NCBI RefSeq assembly: GCF_003569745.1
Contig: NZ_AP018498.1
Coordinates: 806,001 to 870,000, forward strand
DNA from: Altererythrobacter sp. B11
Lineage (GTDB): Bacteria > Pseudomonadota > Alphaproteobacteria > Sphingomonadales > Sphingomonadaceae
DNA length: 64,000 bases
Direction: 5' to 3'
Shown here: positions 30,242 through 39,536 of the stretch, piece after piece
How positions within the stretch are numbered: position 1 is the stretch's first letter
Layout: every line of letters starts with the position of its first letter
Notes under the pieces: generated by a model
What the model was told of the DNA's origin: nothing
Seen by the model: the letters and a program-made list of their open reading frames with translations, nothing else
Databases searched by the model: none
Translations under genes and position numbers: made by a program

Positions 30242-30760
30242 TCATTTCCGCGGCGCGCGAGACGAGGAATGATATTGGACGATCTTCCATCCTCCATCGT
30301 CTTGCATCAGCACCGAAGTCGCGGCGCCTTCGCGGTCGATCACCCGTCCGTCGGATAATTCTATCCGGTAAGTGTATGTCTCGCGGCCATAGGCCATGCG
30401 GCCCATGGTGGTCACCGTCACCGTTGGTCTGCCGAAGGTGAAACTCGCAATCTCGGCAAGTTCGGGTCCGAGATGATGCTCCATGTAATTTGCGAAGCTG
30501 CCCTCGGCCTTCCCGTTCTCGAAAATGGCCGAGTCCTGGGCGAACAAATCCGTCATGGCCTTTGCATCGCGCGCGGTCAGCGCATCGCGATAGGCGACGA
30601 GCAAGGCTTCGGCGCCGGAAATTTCTTGAGCGTTAGGGGCTGGACCTCCCGCCGCGGTAGCCATGGTGTGGGCGGAATGATCCGGGCTCTGTGCATGGGC
30701 AGAAGCCGCAGGCAGCGCCAGGCCGAACGCGAGCGCGGCAGCAAGAAGAGGGGTTTTCAT
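30242..30760 (-). CDS. Secreted NTF2/SnoaL-like protein
   Basis: A 172-residue protein: signal peptide (LLAAALAFGLALPAASAHAQ), a short His/Met linker (SPDHSAHTMATAAGG) and an NTF2-like domain (LLVAYRDALTARDAKAMTDLF; DGGWKIVQYHSSSR). Family members bind small ligands or act as enzymes, so the role cannot be fixed. Its place between copB and copC and the His/Met linker suggest a periplasmic copper-linked task. Confidence 0.8.
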   Translation of the reverse strand: MKTPLLAAALAFGLALPAASAHAQSPDHSAHTMATAAGGPAPNAQEISGAEALLVAYRDALTARDAKAMTDLFAQDSAIFENGKAEGSFANYMEHHLGPELAEIASFTFGRPTVTVTTMGRMAYGRETYTYRIELSDGRVIDREGAATSVLMQDDGGWKIVQYHSSSRAPRK

Positions 30761-30780
30761 CGAAATGTCCTTGTTGAAGC

Positions 30781-32007
30781 TCAGAACCAGAATCGGACTC
30801 CGACCACGTAATTGGTCACGCTCGGATCATCCCCCCGCGCACGCGCGTAATCCGCGCTCTGGCCGATCTTCCAGGCTTGTTCGATACCGATGTAGGGAGC
30901 GAATTCGCGGGCGATTTCGTAGCGCAGCCGCACACCCAGCTCGAGCGTATCAAGACCGGCTCCGATACCCAGTTCGGGAATATCTTGCGCGGCCAGATTC
31001 ACTTCGGCCCGCGGCTGCAGGATCAGGCGTTGAGTTACGCGCTGATCGAGCTCGCCCTCGAACCGGGCGGTGAGGTCACCCTTGTCTGACAGGAACGCAG
31101 CGGCATCGATATCGAAGCGGTAGGGCATCAGCCCCTGGATACCTATGACCCCGTAAGTCCGATCGCGCGGTGCGAAGTCCTGGCGCAGCCCCGTCTGAAG
31201 GTAGAACCACGGGCTGATTGCCCGACTGTAGAGCGCTTGTGTTTCCGCGCTTTCGATCTTCTCGCCGAAGCTTCCTTCGCCTTCGGATTTGAACCAGATC
31301 TTGTTGATGTCGCCGCCGTAATAGCCCTGGACATCCCACAGATAGCCATCCTTGCCCTGACGGACCTGGTATTCGGCGCGGTCCGCCATGAACCAGAGGA
31401 ACTTCTGTCCGCCCTGTTCAAGGCGAAGCGCCTCGCGCGATCCGCGCATGGCTTCGGCGCCCCAGATGGCGTCGGCCGCACGCGGCGGTCCGGACCCGGC
31501 AGCGGCCGGCGGTGGTCCCTCGGGGATGGGCATGGCCATTGCGCCCATGTCCATCTTGGAGTGATCCATGCCGCTCATATCCATCTGGGAATGGTTCATC
31601 TGGCCCATGTCCATGTCGCCGTGATCTTCAGGCGAAGAGGGGGCGGGAGACGCAGCAGTGCCTTGATCCATCTGACCCTGATCCATTGCGCCATGGTCCA
31701 TCATACTGTGGTCCATCGCGCCCTCGGCGGGAGGCGGCGAGACGCTGGTCGCGGCCGGAGCCTTCGGCGCTCCAGCCACGGGCTTCTTGGCCGGAGCGAC
31801 TTTCTTTGCCGGCGCCGGGGCGTTCTTAGTCGGGGCTGGAGCAGGGGGCGCCTTCTTCGCCGGCGGAGTGGGTTTGGGGGTCGCCTTGGGGGCTGGCGTC
31901 GGCGTCGGCTTCGGCATCGGCATGCCCATGGGCATGCTGTGTCCGGCATGTTGCGCCACCGCCGGCGTCGCGACGCCCAGCATCATGAGTGCGATAAGCG
32001 GCCTCAT
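30781..32007 (-). CDS. copB: CopB outer-membrane copper resistance protein
   Basis: A 408-residue protein. After the signal peptide comes a long Pro/Lys/Ala linker and a Met/His-rich stretch (DHSMMDHGAMDQGQMDQG; SQMDMSGMDHSKMDMGAM), then a CopB beta-barrel region from about residue 175 (EALRLEQGGQKFLWFMADRA ... GVRFWF). The final aromatic residues fit an outer-membrane protein. It overlaps the copA stop by ATGA, and binds or sequesters Cu in the periplasm or outer membrane. Confidence 0.9.
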   Translation of the reverse strand: MRPLIALMMLGVATPAVAQHAGHSMPMGMPMPKPTPTPAPKATPKPTPPAKKAPPAPAPTKNAPAPAKKVAPAKKPVAGAPKAPAATSVSPPPAEGAMDHSMMDHGAMDQGQMDQGTAASPAPSSPEDHGDMDMGQMNHSQMDMSGMDHSKMDMGAMAMPIPEGPPPAAAGSGPPRAADAIWGAEAMRGSREALRLEQGGQKFLWFMADRAEYQVRQGKDGYLWDVQGYYGGDINKIWFKSEGEGSFGEKIESAETQALYSRAISPWFYLQTGLRQDFAPRDRTYGVIGIQGLMPYRFDIDAAAFLSDKGDLTARFEGELDQRVTQRLILQPRAEVNLAAQDIPELGIGAGLDTLELGVRLRYEIAREFAPYIGIEQAWKIGQSADYARARGDDPSVTNYVVGVRFWF

Positions 32008-33863
32008 GCGCCCGCTCCCGGCTGCGCGACGGTGACGATCTGAAACATCCCCGCATGCATGTGATAGAGCAGGTGGCAGTGGAACGCCCAGTCGCCGGGC
32101 TCGTTGGCGGTTAGGTCGAACGTGGCGCTTCCGCCGGGCTGGACGACGACCGTGTGCTTGTTCGGCTGATGTTGCGCCGGGGCGCCGTTGACCAGCTCGA
32201 AGAAATGCCCGTGAAGATGAATAGGGTGCGCCATCATCGTGTCGTTCACCAGCTTGACCCGCACCCGTTCGTTGTTGGCAAACCGGATCGGCTTATCGCT
32301 CACCGAGGAGAACTTCTTCCCGTCGAACGACCACATGAACCGCTCCATGTTGCCAGTCAGGTGGATTTCCATCTGCCGCGAGGGGGTACGCAGCTCGGCA
32401 TGCGGGGCAAGCGCAACGAGATCCTTGTAGGTCAGAACCTTGTACGGGAGGCCGTCGAGTCCGATGCCGGGGTCGCCCATTCGATCGACCGGGTTCATCG
32501 CTACCATGTCGAGCCCGGGACCCACCTTGACATCAGGCGGCAGCATCGAGGTGTCGCGCATGTTCATGCCGCCCATGTCCATCCCGCCCATCGGCTCGGG
32601 CGCGGTGGTCATGGCCGGATTGGCTGCATCGCCCATAGCGCCCGACCCCATGGCGGAATGGTCCATGCCGGCCATACCACCCGCACCATGATCCATCCCT
32701 TCCATCCCTTCCATGCCTCCGCCGCCATGGTCCATTCCGCTCATGCCCATATCGGCCATGGTGAGCAGCGGCGGATCGCGTAGCACCGGAACCGGCGCGC
32801 GCGCGCCGGGGCGGCTGGCGAGAGTGGCCACCGCCATGCCCGAACGGTCCATCGATTCTGCGACGATCGTCATCGCCTCCCCGGTGGGCTCGACGACGAA
32901 GTCATAGGTTTCCGCGGTGCCGATCTGGAACTCCTCGACCGGCACCGGACGCACGTTCTGGCCGTCTGCGGCGACGATATGCATGGTTGCCCCCGGGATA
33001 CGGACGTTAAAGAAGCTCATCGCACTGCCGTTGATCACCCGGATGCGGATCCGCTCGCCCGGTTTGAACAGGAACTCCATTCCTTCCTTCGGTCCGAAAC
33101 CGTTCGCCAGATAGGTGTATGTCGAGCCGGTGACATCGAGGATATCCGTGGGCATCATGCGCATCTTCGCCCACATCCGCCGGTCAGCCCCGCTCAGCGG
33201 ATAGTCGTCGGTCCAGGTGTTCTTCTGGTAATTGAAATAGCCTTCGCCCTTCTTGAGCTTGTCCATGACCGCGTGCGGCATCATCGGCGTGAACTCGCTG
33301 AGCAGCAGCACATAATCCCGGTCCGCCTGCACCGGGTCGGATCCGGCGGGATCGATTACGATCGGCCCGTAATGCCCGGCCTGTTCCTGAAGATCGGAAT
33401 GGCTGTGCCACCAGTACGTGCCCGCCTGACGGATCGCCGGCAGGTCGTAGGTGAAAGTCTGCCCCGGCTTGATGCCAGGAAAGCTCACTCCCGGAACGCC
33501 GTCGAACTGAAATGGCACCAGAAGTCCGTGCCAGTGGATCGAACTGTCAGCATCGAGGGTGTTTGTGACGTTGAGCCGCACCGGCTGACCCTCCTTGAGG
33601 CGCACGAGCGGCCCGGGTACGCTGCCGTTTACGGCGATCCCGTGCCCCCGGCGTCCCTGGACCAGGCGCTGTCCTTCACCAATGGTGAGGTCGATGCTCG
33701 TGCCCGACACTTCGTCGAATCCTTGACGAATCAGCCCGCCCATCAAGCTGGCGCCGCGCGCCCAGGCGGGCACCGCACTCAGCAGGCCAATCGAGGCGAG
33801 CGAGGTCGCGCCTGTGTGCAGGAAGTGTCTACGATTCAACGCCGGCATATCTGTCATTTCCAT
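32004..33863 (-). CDS. copA: CopA/PcoA multicopper oxidase
   Basis: A 619-residue Tat-exported multicopper oxidase (RRHFLHTGATSLASIGLL). The copper-ligand motifs are all present: HWHGLLVPF, WWHSHSDLQ, HPIHLHGHFF and HCHLLYHMHAGM. Residues about 385-440 have the Met/His repeat typical of CopA (GMDHGGGGMEGMEGMDHG). It would oxidise Cu(I) in the periplasm. It is 41 bases after the ECF sigma gene and the first structural gene of the operon. Confidence 0.94.
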   Translation of the reverse strand: MEMTDMPALNRRHFLHTGATSLASIGLLSAVPAWARGASLMGGLIRQGFDEVSGTSIDLTIGEGQRLVQGRRGHGIAVNGSVPGPLVRLKEGQPVRLNVTNTLDADSSIHWHGLLVPFQFDGVPGVSFPGIKPGQTFTYDLPAIRQAGTYWWHSHSDLQEQAGHYGPIVIDPAGSDPVQADRDYVLLLSEFTPMMPHAVMDKLKKGEGYFNYQKNTWTDDYPLSGADRRMWAKMRMMPTDILDVTGSTYTYLANGFGPKEGMEFLFKPGERIRIRVINGSAMSFFNVRIPGATMHIVAADGQNVRPVPVEEFQIGTAETYDFVVEPTGEAMTIVAESMDRSGMAVATLASRPGARAPVPVLRDPPLLTMADMGMSGMDHGGGGMEGMEGMDHGAGGMAGMDHSAMGSGAMGDAANPAMTTAPEPMGGMDMGGMNMRDTSMLPPDVKVGPGLDMVAMNPVDRMGDPGIGLDGLPYKVLTYKDLVALAPHAELRTPSRQMEIHLTGNMERFMWSFDGKKFSSVSDKPIRFANNERVRVKLVNDTMMAHPIHLHGHFFELVNGAPAQHQPNKHTVVVQPGGSATFDLTANEPGDWAFHCHLLYHMHAGMFQIVTVAQPGAGA

Positions 33864-33904
33864 TGAGCTGTTTCCATCTAATACGGCTGGTCAGTGCTCA
33901 CCCC

Positions 33905-34465
33905 TCAAAAATCCGCGAATTTTTCTCTGAGCTGTTGCCGTGCCCGATATATCCTTGTTTCGACGGCCTTTTCGCTGATGTCGAGAATGGCGGCCGCTTC
34001 TGCCTGACTGCGGTTATCGAAGGTCACGAGCACGAACGGCTCACGCAGTTTCAAAGGCAGAAGGACTATCTCGCGTTCCACTTGCGCGAGCAGTTGTCGG
34101 CCATGCAGCTGGTGTTCCTGGTCGGGCGTGTCGTCGGCGATCAGAAAAGTGCCGTCATCGCCGCCTGAGCTTAACATTTGCGTAAAGCGCCTGCTGCGGA
34201 TGGCATCGCGGCACTTGTTTATGGTAATTGTGGCCAGCCACGGCCCAAGGCGCAGCGCCGGGTCGAAGCGGGACAGTGCAAGCCATGCCGAAGCCAGCGC
34301 GTTTTGCACGGCGTCTTGGGAATCCGGGACGTTTCCGAGCATTCGGTTCGCCAGCGCGAGAAGTCGCGGCGTATGCTGTTGGAGCAAGCGGTCGAACGCG
34401 CTGCGATCACCGCCTTGCGCGGCTACTACCAGTGCACGCTCGTTCGTATCATTGGCGAATTCCAT
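33905..34465 (-). CDS. cnrH: CnrH-like ECF sigma factor
   Basis: A 186-residue ECF sigma factor. Region 2 is at about 20-90 (DAVQNALASAWLALSRFDP; LATITINKCRDAIRSRR) and region 4 at about 125-180 (LPLKLREPFVLVTFDNRSQ; ISEKAVETRIYRARQQL). It is 4 bases after the CnrX-like gene and should be released by it and the CnrY-like protein. The likely targets are its own operon and the copper genes directly downstream. Confidence 0.88.
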   Translation of the reverse strand: MEFANDTNERALVVAAQGGDRSAFDRLLQQHTPRLLALANRMLGNVPDSQDAVQNALASAWLALSRFDPALRLGPWLATITINKCRDAIRSRRFTQMLSSGGDDGTFLIADDTPDQEHQLHGRQLLAQVEREIVLLPLKLREPFVLVTFDNRSQAEAAAILDISEKAVETRIYRARQQLREKFADF

Positions 34466-34469
34466 GTCC

Positions 34470-34913
34470 TCAGTCGGATGGATCGGCGGTCAGGGCGTTT
34501 GTCACCTCGTGGTCGAACGCGGACTGCTGCCGAGGATTGAGCAGGTCGCGCATGGCGAATACGTGACGAACGGTCGCCTTCTGGAGATCACCCATCCTCG
34601 TGTGGACCCGGTCGATCGCAATGCCGACCCCGGGTCCGTAGCGATGTTCACTCTCCATCGCTTCGGCGAGCTGAGCATTGGCCGACCTCAGTTCGAGCTC
34701 GAGACGGCGTTGCTCCACTGCAAAACGCTCTTCCAGTCTGTCGAGCTTCTGCTCCTGGGCGGGACTAAGATCGAGTTCCTCGTGTACGAACGCATGCAGG
34801 CCCGCAGGCGCTTTGCTTTCGGAGATCAGCCAGTTCGCGGCAATCGCACTCAAACTGCCCACAGCGGCCGCAATGGCGAGCAGAAGGACGGTCTGCCAGG
34901 TTCGCAGCTTCAT
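34470..34913 (-). CDS. cnrX: CnrX-like periplasmic metal sensor
   Basis: A 147-residue protein: one N-terminal membrane helix (VLLLAIAAAVGSLSAIAANW) and a helical periplasmic domain. The residues His40, His44, Glu61, His117 and Met121 (LHAFVHEELDL; DRLEERF; RHVFAMRDLL) correspond to CnrX His42, His46, Glu63, His119, Met123 with a constant offset of two. ATG 34913 overlaps the CnrY-like stop; an upstream frame extension lies inside that gene. In CnrX these residues bind Ni or Co. Confidence 0.85.
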   Translation of the reverse strand: MKLRTWQTVLLLAIAAAVGSLSAIAANWLISESKAPAGLHAFVHEELDLSPAQEQKLDRLEERFAVEQRRLELELRSANAQLAEAMESEHRYGPGVGIAIDRVHTRMGDLQKATVRHVFAMRDLLNPRQQSAFDHEVTNALTADPSD

Positions 34914-35194
34914 GGGGAAACGTGGAGCAGCGCGGACGGTGCGAGCTGGGTCGTTTCCGCCATCAGGGGCGTCTCGGCTTGCGCATATAGGGGGAGGCCG
35001 CTTGTGCCCAGTCCAGCCCCGAGTGCAACGACGGCTACAACAAGTCCAAGCAGCGAACGACCGCGCCGATCGCGCCTTTCCTGCATCTGTCCTATCCGCT
35101 GCCACACGCCGGGGTAAAAATCGGGGCTCCAGTCGGAGGCGTGGGTGTTCGCTGCAAGTCTGGCAAGGGCATTGTCCAGAGTGACTTCGTCCAT
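34910..35194 (-). CDS. cnrY: CnrY-like membrane anti-sigma factor
   Basis: A 94-residue protein about as long as CnrY. A cytoplasmic N-terminal part (about 1-45, LDNALARLAANTHASDW, WQRIGQMQERRDRRG) could hold the sigma factor; one membrane helix follows (SLLGLVVAVVALGAGLGTSG), then a short periplasmic tail. The gene order Y-X-H is that of cnr. Assignment is by order, size and topology rather than strong sequence identity. Confidence 0.75.
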   Translation of the reverse strand: MDEVTLDNALARLAANTHASDWSPDFYPGVWQRIGQMQERRDRRGRSLLGLVVAVVALGAGLGTSGLPLYAQAETPLMAETTQLAPSALLHVSP

Positions 35195-35245
35195 GGCTTC
35201 TCATTCTCCATCGCCGTTCTGCTTCTCATACGCGCCCCGACGCCC

Positions 35246-35273
35246 TAGCCCTCGAATATTTTTTTGAGGGCTA
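35246..35273. promoter_or_regulatory. Inverted repeat in the promoter region of the cnrYXH-like operon
   Basis: The arms TAGCCCTC (35246-35253) and GAGGGCTA (35266-35273) flank a 12-base AT-rich spacer. It lies 52-79 bases before the CnrY-like start on the minus strand, in the 228-base spacer shared with the divergent cytochrome c gene. It could be an ECF promoter element or an operator. The T-run inside the loop also allows a hairpin. Confidence 0.45.
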
Positions 35274-35422
35274 CAGCCTTGTGCACCGTATCACAGTCAG
35301 ACGCGTCTGCGCTTTGCCGGACTAAGGTGCTTCGAGGCCTCCCGGCTTAACAAGTTCCCTTGGCAGGGTAATTTCGCTCGTCAGCGTCGAAGATAGAACA
35401 ATCGTATTCAGGGAGAGCTAAA

Positions 35423-36124
35423 TTGGCTTACAAGAAACCCTATGACCTCAAGCGGCACTTGCCGAGTGTTTCGTTCGTCGTGGTGGCCTTGATGGCCTCC
35501 GCTGCCGTTGCCGGTGCCTTCATTTACACCGGGGTCTACAATATCGGCGCCGATGCCCCCCACTGGAGCTTCGTCTACAACACCCTCGACACCTTGCGGG
35601 AGCGCTCGATTTCGCGGGCTGCCGATGGCATCCGGGCACCGACCGATCTCGACAGCCCGGACCGGATTGCGAGCGGTGCGGGCCTCTATACGGAAATGTG
35701 CACGGGCTGCCATCTTGGCCCGGGACTCGAGCCGTCCGAAATGAGCCAGGGGCTCTATCCTCAGGCGCCCCGATTGGCCTCGGCCGGTCTTGATCACACG
35801 CCCGCCGAGCAATTCTGGGCGATCAAGCACGGAATCAAGCTCAGCGCGATGCCCGCGTGGGGCAAGACCCATAACGACGAGCTGATCTGGGACATGGTCG
35901 CCTTCGTGCGCAAGCTGCCCAAAATGTCGCCCGCGCAGTACAACGCAATCATAGCCAGTGCGCCCGCCGATCATGACGAGATGATGGAGGGCATGGCGCC
36001 GCCTGCCGACGGTGCTGACCACCACGGCGGTGGCTCGGGTCATGATGCAGCGATGGAGGGGATGGCGGCTCCTGCCGGAGATGCAGGCCATGTGGATCCA
36101 CCGGGAGCCTCTCACGCTCACTGA
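35423..36124 (+). CDS. Membrane-anchored cytochrome c with Met/His-rich tail
   Basis: A 233-residue protein starting at TTG 35423 (GGGAGAG about 8 bases before). One membrane helix ([20 protein letters not shown]), then a cytochrome c domain with haem motif [11 protein letters not shown] and an axial Met in [12 protein letters not shown]. The C-terminal tail is Met/His/Gly-rich ([18 protein letters not shown]), suggesting copper binding. It is a paralogue of the protein at 40827 and lies upstream of the Cu ATPase. Confidence 0.85.
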   Translation: MAYKKPYDLKRHLPSVSFVVVALMASAAVAGAFIYTGVYNIGADAPHWSFVYNTLDTLRERSISRAADGIRAPTDLDSPDRIASGAGLYTEMCTGCHLGPGLEPSEMSQGLYPQAPRLASAGLDHTPAEQFWAIKHGIKLSAMPAWGKTHNDELIWDMVAFVRKLPKMSPAQYNAIIASAPADHDEMMEGMAPPADGADHHGGGSGHDAAMEGMAAPAGDAGHVDPPGASHAH

Positions 36125-36171
36125 CGTTAAATCGAAGGCGGAGATACCTCCGACGTAAAGCGAGAAGTCCA

Positions 36172-38547
36172 CTGACAGATCACCAGAAGCATGTTCATGA
36201 CCAGGCGCATCCGGCGATCCCGGGAACGGCCGTCGATCCGGTCTGCGGGATGGTTGTGACGATCGAGGGCGCCAAGCACGTCGCCGAGCATGTGGGCGCA
36301 AAGCATTACTTCTGCTCGAGCCGGTGCAAGGACAAGTTCCTGATCGACCCGAATCTCTACTTATCGGGTGCCCACCTTGATGCGGTCGAGGACGCGCCCG
36401 AGGGCACGATCTACACCTGCCCGATGCATCCCGAGATCCGTCAGCCGGGTCCCGGGAGCTGCCCGATCTGCGGCATGGCGCTCGAGCCCGAAATGGTCAG
36501 CCTCGACGAGGGTCCCGATCCCGAACTCGTCGATATGCGCCGCCGCTTCTGGTGGAGCACGCTCTTTACAATCCCGCTGTTCGCCTATGCGATGGGCGAT
36601 CTGATCCCTGGGATAAACTTTGACCGGTTGATCGAACCGGCAGGGGCGCAGTGGGTGCAGTTGCTGCTCGCAAGCCCGGTGGTCTTGTGGGGTGGGTGGC
36701 CGTTCTTCGTGCGGGCGATTCAGTCTCTCAAGACGCGCAACCTCAACATGTTCACGCTTATCGGGTTCGGCGTAGCGATCGCCTATCTGTTCAGCGTCGT
36801 GGCGACGGTTGCACCCGACCTCTTTCCCGCAGCGTTCCGCGATCATTCGGGCCGAGTGGGCGTGTATTATGAAGCCGCGGCGGTTATCACCACGCTGGTC
36901 CTGCTCGGCCAGGTCCTCGAACTGAAGGCGCGCGGATCGACTTCGAGCGCCTTGCGTGCGCTGCTCGAACTGGCGCCGCCGAGCGCGGTCAAGATCTTCG
37001 GCGTGGGCGATGAACGCGAGGTGCCGCTCGATCAGCTTGCCACCGGCGACCTCCTGCGCGTGCGCCCAGGCGACAAAGTTCCGGTCGACGGCGAAATCGA
37101 GGAAGGATCGAGCGCTATCGACGAATCGATGATCAGCGGCGAGCCACTTCCCGTAGCTAAACGGGCAGGCGACACCGTGATCGGAGGGACGGTCAATCAG
37201 ACCGGCGGGTTCGTGATGCGCGCAACGGGCGTGGGCACGGATACGATGCTGTCCAAGATCGTGCAGATGGTGGCAGCGGCGCAGCGCAGCCGTGCTCCCA
37301 TACAACGGTTGGCCGATCAGGTCGCAGGTTGGTTTGTACCTGTTGTCATCGGCATTTCGGCGGTCACTTTCGTCGTCTGGGCGATCTGGGGACCGGCGCC
37401 CGCGCTGGCCTACGCGCTGGTCAATGCGATCGCGGTGCTCATCATTGCCTGCCCCTGTGCCCTCGGCCTGGCCACGCCGATGTCGATCATGACCGGCACC
37501 GGCCAGGGCGCGCAGCACGGAATCCTGATCCGCAATGCCGAGGCACTCGAGACGCTCGAGAAGATCGATACGCTGGTCGTCGACAAGACCGGCACGCTGA
37601 CGATGGGCAAGCCCGATCTGGTTGCGGTGACGACTGCGGAAGATATTGACGAGACCGGGTTCCTCGCCGCCGTCGCAGGTGTCGAAATGGGCAGCGAGCA
37701 TCCGCTTGCACATGCCATCGTCGAAGGCGCGCGGGCACGCGGGGTGTCGCCTGCAGAGGCCACAGACCTCGCCTCCACGACCGGCGAAGGTGTCGAGGCG
37801 ATGGTGCATGAGCGCCGCGTTGCCATCGGCAACGAGAAGATGATGCGGCGCGTGGGAATCGATGACGAGACCTGGCTCGCTTCGGCGGAAAGCGGCCGCA
37901 AACAGGGCCAGACGGTAATGTTCGTTGCGGTCGATGGCCGCCCCGCCGGACTGATCGCCGTCGCCGATCCGATCAAGCCCACGAGCGCCGCAGCCATCGC
38001 GGCGCTGCACACGCGCAACATACGCGTGGTTATGCTAACCGGTGACAGCCGGGCTACTGCCGAAGCGGTCGCGCGCGAGATGGGCATCGACGAGGTTCAC
38101 GCGAATGTCTCGCCCGAGGACAAGCATCGCGAGATCGAACGGTTGAAGTCCGAAGGGCGCCGTGTCGCCATGGCGGGCGACGGCATCAACGACGCGCCCG
38201 CGCTTGCTGCCGCCGATGTCGGCATTGCGATGGGCACCGGTACCGATGTCGCGATTGAAAACGCCGGCATCACGCTGGTTCGAGGCGATCTGACTGGCGT
38301 CGTTCAGGCCATCGTGCTGTCCCGCGCCACGATGCGCAACATCCGGCAGAACCTGTTCTTCGCCTTCGCCTACAACACGCTCGGGATTCCGGTCGCGGCG
38401 GGTGTGCTGTTCCCGGTCTTCGGGCTGCTGCTCAATCCCATGATCGCGGCCGCCGCGATGAGCCTGTCGTCGGTCTCCGTGATAGCGAACGCGCTCCGCT
38501 TGCGCGGGCTTCGCCTCCCCACGCTCGCGAGCGGCATGGCGAAATGA
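36172..38547 (+). CDS. Cu(I)-type P1B ATPase with YHS and HMBD domains, start unclear
   Basis: A Cu/Ag-exporting P-type ATPase of about 765-791 residues. It has an N-terminal YHS-like domain (DPVCGM ... [12 protein letters not shown]), a metal-binding [22 protein letters not shown], then the ATPase core: CPC ion motif ([10 protein letters not shown]), phosphorylation [21 protein letters not shown] and [10 protein letters not shown]. The first ATG in frame is 36250, but it would cut the YHS domain in half. Upstream the frame stays open with no ATG, GTG or TTG; CTG 36172 gives [11 protein letters not shown] and is used here. Confidence 0.9.
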   Translation: MTDHQKHVHDQAHPAIPGTAVDPVCGMVVTIEGAKHVAEHVGAKHYFCSSRCKDKFLIDPNLYLSGAHLDAVEDAPEGTIYTCPMHPEIRQPGPGSCPICGMALEPEMVSLDEGPDPELVDMRRRFWWSTLFTIPLFAYAMGDLIPGINFDRLIEPAGAQWVQLLLASPVVLWGGWPFFVRAIQSLKTRNLNMFTLIGFGVAIAYLFSVVATVAPDLFPAAFRDHSGRVGVYYEAAAVITTLVLLGQVLELKARGSTSSALRALLELAPPSAVKIFGVGDEREVPLDQLATGDLLRVRPGDKVPVDGEIEEGSSAIDESMISGEPLPVAKRAGDTVIGGTVNQTGGFVMRATGVGTDTMLSKIVQMVAAAQRSRAPIQRLADQVAGWFVPVVIGISAVTFVVWAIWGPAPALAYALVNAIAVLIIACPCALGLATPMSIMTGTGQGAQHGILIRNAEALETLEKIDTLVVDKTGTLTMGKPDLVAVTTAEDIDETGFLAAVAGVEMGSEHPLAHAIVEGARARGVSPAEATDLASTTGEGVEAMVHERRVAIGNEKMMRRVGIDDETWLASAESGRKQGQTVMFVAVDGRPAGLIAVADPIKPTSAAAIAALHTRNIRVVMLTGDSRATAEAVAREMGIDEVHANVSPEDKHREIERLKSEGRRVAMAGDGINDAPALAAADVGIAMGTGTDVAIENAGITLVRGDLTGVVQAIVLSRATMRNIRQNLFFAFAYNTLGIPVAAGVLFPVFGLLLNPMIAAAAMSLSSVSVIANALRLRGLRLPTLASGMAK

Positions 38548-38960
38548 TTACCGCGCTTCTCATCGGCGTTGTGTTGTTCATTCTGGGTCTTTCGCTCCAC
38601 CTGGGGATGCTTCGTCTGGCCAAGCGGGTCTCGCCCCCCGGGCGAGCCCCACGCGGAGCCCGCCTGGTCGGCGGCTCGCTGATAGTCCTTGTCAGCCATT
38701 TGGCTGTGGCTGCCTTGTTTGCGCTCGGCTTTGCCTTCGCCGCCAGTCTCGGGCTGGGCGGGTTTGCCAAGGAACCGTCTATGGCTTGGATGGATTACTA
38801 TTACTTCTCGTTGATCACGGTCACCACCGTCGGTTTGGGAAACATTTATCCTACGCAGCATTTGCGGGTGATCACCGGAATTGCATCGCTCACCGGATTT
38901 CTCCTGATCAGCTGCACCGCCCAGTACGTCTATCAAACCATGAGCAAACAGGAGGAATGA
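38544..38960 (+). CDS. Two-helix K+-channel-like protein
   Basis: A 138-residue membrane protein with an N-terminal helix, a second helix ([20 protein letters not shown]), a pore-like segment and a final helix. The selectivity filter reads [11 protein letters not shown], close to TVGYG of potassium channels (Tyr replaced by Leu). It overlaps the ATPase stop by ATGA, so it is expressed with it. Its part in copper handling is unknown; charge compensation during metal export is one idea. Confidence 0.75.
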   Translation: MITALLIGVVLFILGLSLHLGMLRLAKRVSPPGRAPRGARLVGGSLIVLVSHLAVAALFALGFAFAASLGLGGFAKEPSMAWMDYYYFSLITVTTVGLGNIYPTQHLRVITGIASLTGFLLISCTAQYVYQTMSKQEE

Positions 38961-39536
38961 ATGCCCGAAAATCAACAATCACATCAATCGGGAGGGGGCG
39001 GCGGTTACGTACGCTTCATGTCGATGATCGCGACGTCCACCGTCGTCATGTTCTTGCTGATGTATGCCAACACCTACAGCGCCGACCACATCTTCTGGAG
39101 CGAAACACGCTTCTGGATGACCTTCGTCATGGGCGCGGTGATGATGGTAATCATGCTGCTGTTCATGTGGTCGATGTACAAGAACAAGACCAAGAATTTC
39201 ATCATTCTGGGCACCGCAGCAGTGGTCTTCAGCCTGGCGTTGTGGCTCGTGCGAAGCCAGTCGACGGTCACCGATACCGAGTACATGAAGGCGATGATCC
39301 CTCACCACTCGATCGCGATCATGACCAGCGAACGGGCCCACATCCGCGATCCGCGGGTGCGCGAACTCGCCAAGGACATCATCGTCGCGCAGCGCCGCGA
39401 GATCGCCGAAATGAAATATCTGATCGAAGACATCGAGAGAAACGGCGTGCGCACTGCGCAAAGGCAGCCGCGCCCCGCCGAAATGGCTCCCAAGGCCGCA
39501 CCCCTGGCCACGCCGGTAGAGGAGAATGCACAGTGA
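38961..39536 (+). CDS. DUF305 membrane protein
   Basis: A 191-residue protein with three N-terminal membrane helices and a DUF305 domain (YMKAMIPHHSIAIMTSERA; LAKDIIVAQRREIAEMKYLI). The HH and Met residues of DUF305 are thought to bind metals in some members. AGGAGG lies about 8 bases before the ATG, which follows the channel stop directly. It is often found in copper resistance clusters. Confidence 0.88.
   Translation: MPENQQSHQSGGGGGYVRFMSMIATSTVVMFLLMYANTYSADHIFWSETRFWMTFVMGAVMMVIMLLFMWSMYKNKTKNFIILGTAAVVFSLALWLVRSQSTVTDTEYMKAMIPHHSIAIMTSERAHIRDPRVRELAKDIIVAQRREIAEMKYLIEDIERNGVRTAQRQPRPAEMAPKAAPLATPVEENAQ

Noticed and set aside
36361-38010. 549-codon minus-strand frame
   Set aside because: Lies opposite to the copper ATPase with all its motifs; the peptide is Arg/His/Asp-rich, as antisense GC-rich frames are.
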